DNA of 64,000 bases from Locusta migratoria. Its lineage: Eukaryota > Arthropoda > Insecta > Orthoptera > Acrididae. Shown here one piece after another: positions 35,271-45,546 of this stretch (its first letter is position 1; each line of letters starts with the position of its first letter). The notes under the pieces were generated by a model. The model made no database searches. It was given only the letters and a program-made list of their open reading frames with translations, and was not told where the DNA came from. The position numbers were made by a program, and so were the translations under genes. Location of the stretch: the NCBI GenBank assembly GCA_026315105.1, contig CM048745.1, forward strand, positions 754,375,506 to 754,439,505, in the 5' to 3' direction.

Positions 35271-35764
35271 ACTGGAAAAAAATGTTCTAATGTTTCTAAA
35301 TCTAAGCGAACCCTTTCAATCCCACATTATGAAATCAACTTTGGAAAAATTAAAGTTCAATGTTTTCTGTACAGTGCAGTAAACATTAAAATATGTGTTT
35401 TAAAATTTTTGGTCGAACTATTGATTTTTTTATATCGTGTATTTCATGCACAGCACAGACGTTTGTATCGATGTATTTTATTACTTGGACGTTATTTTGT
35501 AGATACACTGCCAGATCAATAATGGTAGCATAATCTTCTCCACAGCACCAAGTACAAGACATTCACTGCTGGAATAAAATAAAAGGAAACACACTCTCAT
35601 GCTCACACTCTCAGTCATGTACAGTAAATACGAGTATGTCGCACTAATCATATTTACTGTGTTTGCGTTGTACTGAATCAATTTCTTCTTCATACTTTGT
35701 AAAGTTGCTATGAAAAAACGAGATTAGTTTTCAAAAAAGTTTTCGCGATCACCAAATTAAACTT
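35271..35764. other. unassigned AT-rich DNA
   Basis: Nothing assignable is seen. Confidence 0.4.
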
Positions 35765-35890
35765 GACACTTCCTGGCAGATTAAAATTGTGGGCTAGAAA
35801 TGGGATTCGAACCTGAGACCTTTGCCTTTCGCTGGCAAGCGTTCTACCATCGGAGCTATCCTGGCACGCTTCACGGTCCGTCCACAAAAC
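35765..35890 (-). mobile_element. SINE family 3 fragment
   Basis: It contains CTTCCTGGCAGATTAAAATT, a B-box-like GGGATTCGAACC on the complementary reading, and an A-box region near 35850. The LINE at 35891 separates it from further family 3 sequence at 36905. Confidence 0.8.
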
Positions 35891-36905
35891 GTCTACATCT
35901 ACATCTACATCTACTTGGGACACTCTGAAAATCACATTTAAGTGCCTGGCAGAGGGTTCATCGAACCACCGTTATACTATTTACCTCCCATTCCATTCTC
36001 GAATAGCTCGCGGGAAGAAAGAACACCTCAATCTCTCTGTTCGAGCTCTGATTTCTCGTATTTTATTCTGATGATCATTTCTACCTATGTAAGTGGGGGG
36101 CAACAATATATTCTCGCATTCGGAGGAGAACGTTGGCGATTGGAGTTTCGCTAGTATCCGACGCCGCAGCGATAAGCGCCGTTGTTGTAATTATTCCCAT
36201 CCCAGATCCTGTATCATATCCGTAACGCTGTCTCCGCTGTATCGTGACAGTACGAAACAAGCTGCCCTTCTTTGGACTCTTTCGATGTCCTCCGTCAAAC
36301 CCAACTGATAAGGATCCCACTACGGACAAGCGTAGTGTATGCAGTTTCTTTTGTAGTTCTGTTGCATGTTTTAAGGGTTCTGCCAATAAAACGCAGTCTC
36401 TGGTTCGCCTTTCCCACGATATTATCTACGTGTTCTTTCCAATTTAAGTCTAAAGTAGTAGTAATTCCTAGGTATTTTGTGGAGTTTACGGCCTTCAATT
36501 TTGATTGATTTATCTTGCAAAGAAAGTTTAACGGATTTCTTTTCGTACTCATGTGGACGACTTCACACTTCTCATTATTTAGAGTCAACTGCCAATTTTT
36601 ACACCATACTGATATCTTATTCAGATCGTTCAGCAGTTGATTTTGATCTTCATATGATTTTACTAGATGGTAAATGACGGCGTCATCTGCGAACAACCTA
36701 AGAGAGCTACTTAGATTTTCCACTAAATCGTTTATGTAAATAAGAAACAGCAGAGGACCAATAGCACTACACTGTGGAACGCCCGACATCACCTCTGTTT
36801 TAGTCGATGCCTTACCATCGATTACCACGAAATGTGTCCTCTCTGACAAGAAATCTCCTATCCAATCGCAAATTTGGGGCGATATACCATAACCATGCAA
36901 TTTGA
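35891..36905 (-). pseudogene. Jockey/CR1-like LINE, 5' truncated, with reverse transcriptase
   Basis: The minus strand from 36900 down reads the second half of a reverse transcriptase. It has SGVPQCSAIGPLLFLIYIND (the GVPQG-type motif), the catalytic LRLFADDAVIY and STKYLGITTTLDLNW. The frame holds to about 36295 and continues in other frames to about 36000. The 3' end is a short repeat tail of TAGATG units read on the minus strand (35891-35912). It differs from the RTE copies in motif spelling and tail. It is probably a dead 5'-truncated insertion into a SINE family 3 copy. Confidence 0.85.
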
Positions 36906-37270
36906 TTAAAAGCCAGTACCTCGCCTCCTACTTTCCAAACTTCACAGACGTTGTCCTAGCACTCCTCATTATGGAAACATCCATTAGGCTTTGGCTAAGC
37001 CAAGTCTCCACCACATCCTTTCTTCCAGGAGTGCTAGTCCTGTAAGGTCCGCAGAGGACTTCTGTGAAGTTTGGAAAGTAGGAGGTGGGGAACAGAAAAA
37101 AGTTAAGTTGTGACGACGGAATGTGAAGCGTGTCGGGATAGTTAAGTCGGTAGAGCACTTCCCCACAAAATTCAAAGGTCGCAGGTTCTAATACCGGGTA
37201 TAGCATACAATTTTAATCTGCTAGGAAGTTACATATCAGCGCACACTCCTCTGCAGTGTCAAAATTTGAT
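36906..37270. mobile_element. SINE family 3, inverted pair
   Basis: A short minus-oriented part (36906-36965) is followed by a plus-oriented copy. The plus copy includes GGAGTGCTAGTCCTG, GGGATAGTTAAGTCGGTAG, GGTTCTAATACC and TTTTAATCTGCTAGGAAG. Confidence 0.8.
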
Positions 37271-37534
37271 TCTGAAAATTACAAATGACTGTCTTTCAAG
37301 AAGAATTTCTACTACCACGAAAACCCGTTGCATCTGATATGTGGAAAAATGCCGTTGAATTTTTTTATTTCCTCCAAGAACAGGAATATTGAAACGTGTA
37401 GCTTCAAATAAAACTGTTTATAATGGGTGGGAGTACCATTTCTTAGTTTCTTGGAAACGAATCAGATAAACCGTTTACCGAAAACATCTGAATGCTCCAG
37501 CATGAACACAGCCCTTGATATTCAAATGGTTACA

Positions 37535-37734
37535 TAAAAATGTTCAAATGTTTGTATAGCTTATGGGACTTAACTACGGGGTCATCAGTGCCCAAACTTA
37601 CAAACTACTTACGAACTAGCTAACACTAAGGACGACACAAATATTTATGCCCGGGGGGGATTCGAACCCCCGCCCGTAGTGGCCGTGCAGACCGTGACTG
37701 GCGCGTCGCAGTCGCCTTGGCCACTGTGGCCGGC
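37535..37734 (-). mobile_element. SINE family 1 copy
   Basis: A full-length minus-strand copy from the CAAATG tail to the GCCGGC head. The target duplication is unclear. Confidence 0.92.
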
Positions 37735-38258
37735 ATTTCTACCTAGTTAAAGCCTCTAACTTTATTTACTTATGACTAAAACATACACAATAGCTCATTT
37801 ATCTCCAAAGCAATGACGAAACAATAAACAGTTTTTATTTATTTTTATCGCAAATTACTGACAATAAAGAGCAAGAAGAAATTAAATGGAAGCATAACAC
37901 AAAAAGTCAAATATAGTTATATCAATTACAGGGATTTTTTTAAACTCACAATTACATGCTGCCCGTAGGTAAAAGTTAATTATTCTAATGCTAAGATTCT
38001 TTCTCTCCCTCCCTTCCACACGATCTCTCTCTCTGTCGCTCTCTCTCTCATCAAACAAATGTATACAATCGTATTAGTGATTTTCCTGTGATCAATATTT
38101 ATCTTACGTTGATTGTAAGCATATCAGGTGATGCACCTTGTTGAGACCTTTCATATTAGCCCTTTCTCACCTCTGTTTCATAAAAAGTTATGAAGTTTTA
38201 ACTAATTACTAAATTGCCGTATTTTCATATGTACTTGGTATGAAGGATGTCTGTGGGT
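37735..38258. other. unassigned; CT-rich simple repeat
   Basis: A CT microsatellite lies at about 38019-38050. Nothing else is assigned. Confidence 0.4.
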
Positions 38259-38613
38259 GCCGGCCGCGGTGACCGAGGACGCCGGGTGCCGTGGCTCAGC
38301 GCGCTCGGTCATAGGGCTAAACGTCCTCTGTAATAAAAAAAGCTCAGCCAAATATCCAACGAACAACCAAAAACGAACTGAACCGACAACCGCAGACCAT
38401 AGATCTACCTGAAGGAAAAAAAAAAGGGGGGGGGGGACTGCGGTGCGTCAGTCACGCTCTGCACGGCCACTACGGACGGGTGTTCGAATCCCCCTCGGGC
38501 ATGGATACTTCTGCCGTCTTTAGTATTAGCTAGTTCTTAAGTAGTTTGTAAGTTTAGGGACTGATGACCCTGTAGTTAAGTCCCATAAGCTATACAAACA
38601 TTTGAACATTTTT
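38259..38613 (+). mobile_element. SINE family 1 copy split by a nested SINE
   Basis: The head GCCGGCCGCGGTGACCGAGG is at 38259-38278. The rest resumes after a G run at about 38426. The outer target duplication is TCTGTGGGT at 38250-38258 and TCTGTGCGT at 38614-38622. The insert (about 38279-38425) has its own tRNA-like start (GTGCCGTGGCTCAGCGC), then CTAAACGTCCTCTGTAATAA and an A-rich end, so it is a different SINE family. Confidence 0.88.
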
Positions 38614-39405
38614 TCTGTGCGTCACCAGACGTGTCATACAAAACCCTTTCAGAAACTGTGCCGCACTTCTCTGTCTCGATCATATTTTATTTTTAACTTT
38701 ATCATATACAATATACTGCCGCCGTCCCTGGCTGCACAGAGAATTCTCCTGACGTTACGGCTTTTCCAAACCGTTCAGGTCTGCCCCGGTCGGCCGTTTC
38801 CACCTTACAAACACAAGCTCTGCTGGCCAGCCGAGTAAGAGCCCTAGCCACACGGCTGCTAAACATGATTTTTCTATATTGCAGATTTATACAGATAATG
38901 GATGTCCATCAATGTCACCTGTCTACATAGATATAATGCTACCAAACAATAAAATAATAAAGTGTAACATTTTGTGCATTGGCGAGGTCAGTGTTCGCGG
39001 TGCATTTACTCTATCTTGACATATTAAGCGGGTTTATGGCTGTCAGTTTCTCCAATCATAACGACTGAGTGCTACCCGTTGGGCGGTACTGTCACAGGCA
39101 ACAAAACGCCTGCTACAAACATTTCATGCAACTTGTTCTGAATGTCACGTCGCGGTTTCCGCATTGTTTCACACTAACGGTCAGCGTTCATTGTATTGCA
39201 TTTGGGCAGGAGGTCAATGAGCCCATCTCCATCCACACCCGCACTCCGGAAACCACCTCACGGCGTGTGGCGAACGTACACTACTATTGTCACTTCCTCC
39301 TATTCCAGTCAGTGCATGGTTCGGGAGAAAATTGATTTCCTGCATAGCTTCGTGCGGGCTGTAATGTCTCTAATCGTATCCTTGTAGTCGCTTCGCGAGA
39401 TGTAC
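38614..39405. other. mostly unassigned
   Basis: The stretch 39080-39390 has repeat-like composition (for example CTACTATTGTCACTTCCTCC), but there is no second copy here to confirm it. Confidence 0.35.
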
Positions 39406-40154
39406 ACTCTTTGACAAAAAACCTGGCCGCCGGCCGGCCGCCGCTGAGACTAAGTCCGAGCCGATCGCGACATGCGACAAAAACGTGGCCGCGCTGATTC
39501 GCTTTAAGTCCAGCTATCTGCACAATCTGGCAACATTGTAGACTGTGGGAGTTCATAAAGTACTTCTTCTGTGCAGTTAGAAGACAACTTGAGCAGCTAC
39601 CTCCGTGGTCTTGCGGTGAAGTGCCTGACTTACGTGCGAGTCTTCGCGATCGAAACCGACTGTTGACAAAAAATTTTAATTCACGTCTCTCGTGCATGCT
39701 GATGCCACATGTGTAAGGGGAGCATATGCGTAACGTATTTCATTTTCTTATACACTGGTAATAACATTTCGGCCCAATAACATCGCTGCCTCTGGCCGCA
39801 GCACTTGGCAGAGCTCTCCGCGGCCCATTCGCCGGCAGCAGCGGGGGCGGCGCTACACAGCGCTGCCTCGCCCTCTGCCCACAGCGCCTGCTGCCGCTCA
39901 TCGCCCTGGATTTGTAAAATGGTGTATTGATGAGTGTTGATCCACAAAAAAGACTGCGATGTGTATTTCAGACACGATATGAACGGAGCAGACAACCTAT
40001 TTTGAATGATGAGCATATTATTACACTAATACATAATACATTAGGAGATGCAAAATATTGTCATAGTGGTTGATTCAATCCAATGGCACTCTACGATGGT
40101 TAACACTTATTTATGGTTTAAATCGCTCTCCGCCCAACCACTACAACACAACCT

Positions 40155-40826
40155 GTGGAAACGGATGAAAACGCAAGGGAGGATGTAGGCACTGCGTTCG
40201 TTCCATATACCGGCGCACTCTCAGGGAAGATCGCCCGCATTTTGAGAAAACACCAAGTTGGAACTGTTTTTTGTCCGCCGAATAAAATTCGTGCACTGGT
40301 GGGGAGCGCTAAAGATGATCTCGGTTTGAGGAAGGCGGGCGTGTACCAGATTCCGTGTCAGTGTGGAAAGTCATATATTGGACAGACGATGCGTACCGTC
40401 GAGGATCGATGCGTTGAACACCAGAGGCACACACGATTGATGTATCCGAGCAAGTCGGCGGTCGCTGAACATTGTTTGTCGGAGAATCACGCCATGGAGT
40501 ATGAACACACTAGGATTTTGGTACAGACGTCGAGATACTGGGACTGCGTCGTTAGAGAGGCCATTGAAATTCGCACAAGTGACGACCTCATAAACCGTGA
40601 CTCTGGCTATAATCTTAGCAAAGCTTGGGAACCAGCGATTGGGTTAATTAAGAGTAAATCTAGCAAACGTAACGAAGTGACGACCACGGCGGACAGAGCT
40701 CTCACACCGACGTCTTCTCAGACGCCGGCGCAATCGGTTCCACTGCGCGGCCGCGGCGCGGGGCGCGGACCGCGGAGGGGTCGCTCCGCGGGCCGCGGGT
40801 ATTTAAATGGCCCGCTACCGGGCTAG
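40155..40826 (+). pseudogene. GIY-YIG endonuclease domain of a Penelope-like element
   Basis: The 223-codon frame carries KIARILRKHQV (residues 25-35), then the nuclease core GVYQIPC (62-68), SYIGQT (73-78) and the region ending VEHQR (87-91). It continues with AVAEHCLSENH, the REAIEI helix (134-139) and the family-typical RDSGYNLS (148-155). The C-terminal 60 residues are Arg/Gly-rich low complexity. In Penelope-like elements this domain follows a reverse transcriptase and nicks target DNA. Here the reverse transcriptase is missing, so it is a fragment although the domain itself is open and looks well preserved. The start at 40155 is simply the first ATG after the truncation point. Confidence 0.88.
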
Positions 40827-40902
40827 AACCCAGTTCCCTTCGAGCAGCCGTAGCGTGCGGACCTCCGTGCCGGCGCGTTTCCAGGAGCTCAGTCCGTCAT
40901 TT

Positions 40903-40943
40903 CACCTGATGATGGCGACATGTATGATCGCCGAAATATTGTG
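40903..40943 (+). ncRNA. hammerhead ribozyme motif in Penelope-like tail
   Basis: The order is CAC (40903-40905), the canonical core CTGATGA (40906-40912), stem II with GGCGA pairing to TCGCC, GAAA (40933-40936), TATT and GTG (40941-40943). CAC pairs with GTG as a minimal stem I. The last A of GAAA plus TAT gives the self-complementary ATAT stem III, followed by U17. Small hammerheads with very short stem III that work as dimers have been described in Penelope-like elements. The position just 3' of the GIY-YIG frame is as expected. Confidence 0.7.
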
Positions 40944-43335
40944 CCCGTTGGACACTATAGACCGGCAGTACACCCGTGGATATTTTGATCATCAGTTCAT
41001 ATGTTTTCATCAAGACACAATGTGTAACTCACTAAAATATTTTAGTGTCGTCGTTTCATTCTTTACGGTAAATGTATGAGCTAAATTATGTGAATACGTT
41101 TCAGTGCACGTTCTAGAGCAACACAGGCACACTGCAAGGTTCGTGTCATCATGTCTTATTTCTACAGCATGTATTTCGTATCAATGGAGGTCAATTAGAA
41201 TTTCTTCAAAGGCGTTTGTATGGTGAAGCGAAGAAGATATCTAATACCATTTCCATAATTTGGAGTGGACCTTTCTGAAAGACTTATTGTGTAAAGCTTT
41301 TCTTCTGATTCCGTTAAAGAGTTTCTTCTTGCAATCTGCAGCGTATAAAGTAAAATAAAACGAAGTAAAATGAAATTCCATCCCCAAACGCACTTTCTCG
41401 GACCAGGATTAGAACTGCCGCCTCACGCCAGGGTTGTAACACAAGACACAAGCAGACCCACAAAGCTAACCACACGCTGTGGCAGCGGAGTCTCAGTCTC
41501 TCACATATTCAATGCTGAGCCTCTAATGCATCGCGAAAGATAACCTGAGAGTCACCTACACAAATAACGGCATTCCTTGAGTGCAAAAGTTAAATTTCTG
41601 TCTCTGATATCACGTGAGCATTATACAGCATGAGTCATGAAAGTAGAAGAAGAATGTCAAGTGAACTTAGCGAGACAATTCAGTATCACTTGCGGAAGTA
41701 ACTGCACTGTCACAGTGTTGCCAAATATCAGCAACGATGTTTCCAGTTCTTAGCAGTACTATGAAGACCTGTGTAGCGATAAATGACGCGAAAGCGCGTT
41801 CGTCTCATATGGGCTTCTAGAGGGGAGTCTCGCATTTCGGTTAATATGCGGCGCTATCTCCTGATAGATTCCATCGTCACGTTTAGGATGCAGATATTTA
41901 ATTCGTCCAATGAGGCTGAAACCAGCCATTAAATTTTTTGAAGCTTTACAGCATTATGATATATTTTCAGCAAATGACTAGAGAAGTTAAAAATACTGAT
42001 ATTGAGCTTGCAACGTATGGTAGATACGTAAACATCCATCACGATTACCGTTTCACCTCCTCCCCTCCCCCCCCCCCCAAAATAGAATAAACCAATTGTT
42101 TTGTTACATTTTGACAAAAGCTAATTTTTTTCATGAAAAGTTACTGGAAATCAATGATGCGCCATTCGTCACGAAAAACTTCGCAACTTGAGAGCGACTG
42201 CCTTTCAAAATGCAGCCTTACGTGAATACATAAATGTGTTGGTTTGCTTGAAAGGCAGAAGGAACATAGTTAACTTATCATTTATGCAACACAGTAATTA
42301 TTTCATTTGAGGATTCAGGAGAAAGGATACTTATAATTACGGCTATGAACACAGAAAATAAACTGTATATGTGGGAAATGTGCAATTCTGAGGTTTTCCT
42401 CTGCAAACATATACATATAATTTATAGACTACTAAGCAGCTTATTGATTTTGCAGTGTTACAGCCTTGTTGGACCAACAAATGATGATGATAATTCGAAC
42501 CCATGTATCTAATGGCTTCTTCGAACGTTTCAACCTACGACTTGCATGTATTGTTGCTTGGTATCTGTCGTCACGATGATAAATCAACAGAAATTGTTAC
42601 AAACGTTTTACCTACTTCCTATTGTCCTATTTTTCGTCAAACCACACATTCTTTCTGGTCTTGGCCACATGGGAAAGAACGCTTTTGCAACTGAATTAAT
42701 GATAATAATTATGGTAATAATGATAATAATCAATGATGTTTATGGCATTACAGCAGAATGATAACGATTACAATAACAATAGAAAATGCCGATCTCTTGG
42801 TTGACACACTGCAATTAGTTTTGGTATTTCGTTGCTGAATACCGTTTAGGACATTTTTCTGAAGAGAAAAAGAGACCTGAAGCCACACACGTCACTAGTA
42901 CAACGATACCTCACTAATGAACTATGCTTGATGTAGATCAGGAGACGAGAATGGCGCCACCGAGCTAAAATGAGATTATTCGTTCAGTTGTCTGACATGT
43001 TGGCAGTTAATGCAGACAGTCCCGACATAAAACACAAAATTGTTTGCAATTTAAGCAGCATGATTCAACTGGCTTTCAGCCACGCTGCACGCCAAAGCCT
43101 ATTCTAAGTAAGGCTTCAGTCCGAAATCAGACAACAGCATTGAAAAATGCTGATGAATAGATGACTTACCCTCATCAACTTCTGGGGAGAATTTCTTTTA
43201 ACAAAACGAAGAAGTGTGAAACGACTATTTTCTCCAAAGTTCCTACGGACTTTTGTCCCAAATTGGACCTATATACGTTCAGTCTTGTCGTACGCGGCTC
43301 ACATTCCAGGAATAACCAAAATGAGCATCTGGCGG

Positions 43336-44970
43336 GTACCGTCCTAGAGCAGCTATTACGCAAGTTTTTTTATGAATAATCATAAAATTGACCAGTCGGC
43401 TTTTGCTGCAGAATATAGCGACTTGTATTACATCCCCCATAACCTTTCCGGATAAGAAACTGTTTCCTTCGTATAGTGATGTCCCTGTTTAGGTGAATTA
43501 TAATGTTAGTGTGTAATGTTGCTTCAGAAGAACTTTTTGCCTGAAATATTTTTAACTTTGCAGGTGATTCAAAGTAATTGTAATGATTAGTTTCCCCTCA
43601 AATTGCCACATTCATTTGATGTATTATTTGTAAAGTAATTGCAACCGCCAAAAGTGAAATTGTCCTATAAACCAAACCTTTTTGTTATTTTAGGTCTATC
43701 GACCATGGGCAAAACGCTTTCATCTGAAATCTGAAATAGCTCCACGAAAGGCAGATAAGCGGACGGTCCTCTGTGGAGAAGAGATGGAATTATATGTTGA
43801 AGAAATAAGTCATACCTAAGAAACTGGCATATTAATTTTACTTTTCTCATGTATTTATATTTTGTCAGGCTTATAGTCGCCTTTACTTCTCACAAAATAA
43901 TGAGCTATATTTCTCTCTGTTAATAGCTACCTTTTGTCGTTTCCGACCGCATTACATTTTTCGTTGTCTCCAGATGGATCATACTTTGTCTCTGCCGGTC
44001 CCAGACTTCACGTCGAAATAAAACATGTGCTCCACATCATTCATTTCACAGGAGGCGGACGTATTTTTACCGTTGGTATATTTACTTGTACGAATATTGT
44101 CCGTAACCGTACACAGTTTTCTCTTGCTGTTCGTCTCCTAAACATTGTTAAACACATATTTCCTCTGTAAGTCTCCTCATGAAGTGGTTGAACTGCTGTC
44201 CTTTATTATTGTTAGTACCATTAGTTTTCATTTCAATTCGACCTTTGAATTTGTATTTTTTTTATTACCGTTACATTTGTTTGTTCAATAAGTTTCACAA
44301 TATTGAAGATCAACAAGTTCTCATATCCATTAACATAAGCGAGTTAGTGCTAATGTATAACGGTCATTTTTGTCTTGTTTCATCCGTAAAAGCTCCTCTG
44401 AAAATGTGGAACACTTATTTTAACACCCTTCATTTGAAACCGATATGTAGGCAGAGGACATTCACGGATTACTCATTTATTAACTTCATTCATAATGATA
44501 ATTTGGATCAAATTTATTTACAAATTTTGTACTCAGTCCATTCAATTTTTATAATAGCGGTAAAATTGCAGCCTTGCGCATTCTACGACATCTGTTCAAA
44601 ATCAATGAATAAGATATACGCCAATACGTTTATTTACTATCTTTTAACAAGCAACAGTGCAATTGCTTTCCTTAATACTGTTTAAAACCATGGCACAATT
44701 CATCGATCAGTTTTAATCGTTGTAACACGTGTTTATTAGGTTGCTTTATTGACTACTGTGTGTTTGCTACAAATTTTACAATTGATTTTATACTAACGAT
44801 AGGCCAGAAACTTAATTAAGGTAACTCAGAACCGCGTGACAATGCAATATTTACTCACATTCGTTTTTGCTACGGAGCGAGTTGGTGTAGTAGTAACACA
44901 CTGGACTCGTATTCGGCTGCACGGCGCATCGAACTGGCCTTTGGGCATTTGGGTTTGAGTTTTCCACGAT
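43336..44970. other. spacer of the large inverted duplication, left part
   Basis: AT-rich DNA with no recognised gene. The 168-codon frame at 44179-44685 is rich in I, F, Y and L with no motif and is probably fortuitous. Confidence 0.4.
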
Positions 44971-45340
44971 TTTCAAATCAAATGTTCAAATGTTTGTAAA
45001 ACTTATGGGACTTAACTACGGGGTCATCAGTCCCTAAGCTTACAAACTACTTATGAACTAGCTAAGACTAAAGACGGCACAAATATCCATGCCCGAGGGG
45101 GGATTCGAACCCCCGACCGTAGTGGCCGTGCTGACCGTGACTGGAGCGCCTCAGTCACCTCGGCCACCGCGGCCGACTCCACGATTTTCCTAAATCAGTC
45201 TAGGCAAATGCCGGAATGGTCCCTGCGGCAGGGAACGGCCGTATTCCTTCCACGTTCTTATCATAACAATCCGAACTTCTGCTTCGCTCTAATGATCCAC
45301 TTGTCGAGGGGACGTTAAATCGTAAACTTCCTTCTTTCTT
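44873..45340 (+). mobile_element. SINE family 2 copy interrupted by SINE family 1
   Basis: The head GAGTTGGTGTAGTAGTAACA and GGACTCGTATTCGG is at 44880-44925. The body continues after the inserted SINE with TCCTAAATCAG, GGCAAATGCCGGAATGGTCC and ACGTTAAATCGTAAACTTCC. Confidence 0.85.
44975..45177 (-). mobile_element. SINE family 1 copy nested in SINE family 2
   Basis: The exact 12-base target duplication TCCACGATTTTC lies at 44963-44974 and 45178-45189. It shows that family 1 moved after this family 2 copy was in place. Confidence 0.95.
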
Positions 45341-45406
45341 CCGTGTCTCGTGTGCAATAGAGCTTGCTTCGTTTATGTTTCCGTGTGTTGGTACAAATTA
45401 TGCAAA

Positions 45407-45546
45407 AATGTTTGTATAGCTTATGGGACTTAACTACGGGGTCATCAGTCCCTAAACTTACAAACTACTTAAGAACTAGCTAATACTAAGGACGGCACAA
45501 ATATCCATACCCGAGGGGGATTCAAACCCCAGATCGTAGTGGCCAA
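45407..45546 (-). mobile_element. SINE family 1 copy, 5' truncated
   Basis: The tail, body and B box are present, and the head is cut at GTAGTGGCC. The likely target duplication is CAAATTATGCA near 45395 and CAAATTTTGCA near 45545. Confidence 0.88.

Larger units (their letters stand above)
40129..40990 (+). mobile_element. Penelope-like retroelement, 3' fragment
   Basis: The left arm matches its partner up to about 40128 and again from about 40990, so the piece between was added, with loss of about 45 bases of the original. It holds a GIY-YIG frame and a 3' tail with a hammerhead motif. The reverse transcriptase part is absent. Such 5'-truncated Penelope-like copies are common. Confidence 0.85.
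39406..43335. repeat. left arm of a very large inverted duplication
   Basis: This arm matches 48275-50598 in reverse complement. It starts at TACACTCTTT (39406), the partner of AAGAGTGTA at 50590-50597. Landmarks include the GC-rich block at 39780-39900 (partner 50100-50215), AAAATATTTTAGTG at 41035 (partner 49775), the C run at 42068 (partner G run 48738) and AACTGGCTTTCAGCC at 43067 (partner 48535). The arm is longer than its partner because it contains a Penelope-like insert (40129-40990) and about 850 extra bases at 42200-43050. The frame at 40016-39681 on the minus strand is shared with the other arm at 49983-50369. Confidence 0.85.

Noticed and set aside
39681..40016. 111-codon frame shared by both arms (also 49983-50369) considered as a gene
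   Set aside because: The DNA of the arms is as similar outside the frame as inside it, and the peptide is low in complexity (Ala/Glu/Cys-rich). It is kept only as part of the repeat.
44179..44685. 168-codon plus-strand open frame
   Set aside because: The composition is that of AT-rich DNA (I, F, Y, L, N), with no motif, no splice sites and no similarity to the arms of the inverted duplication.
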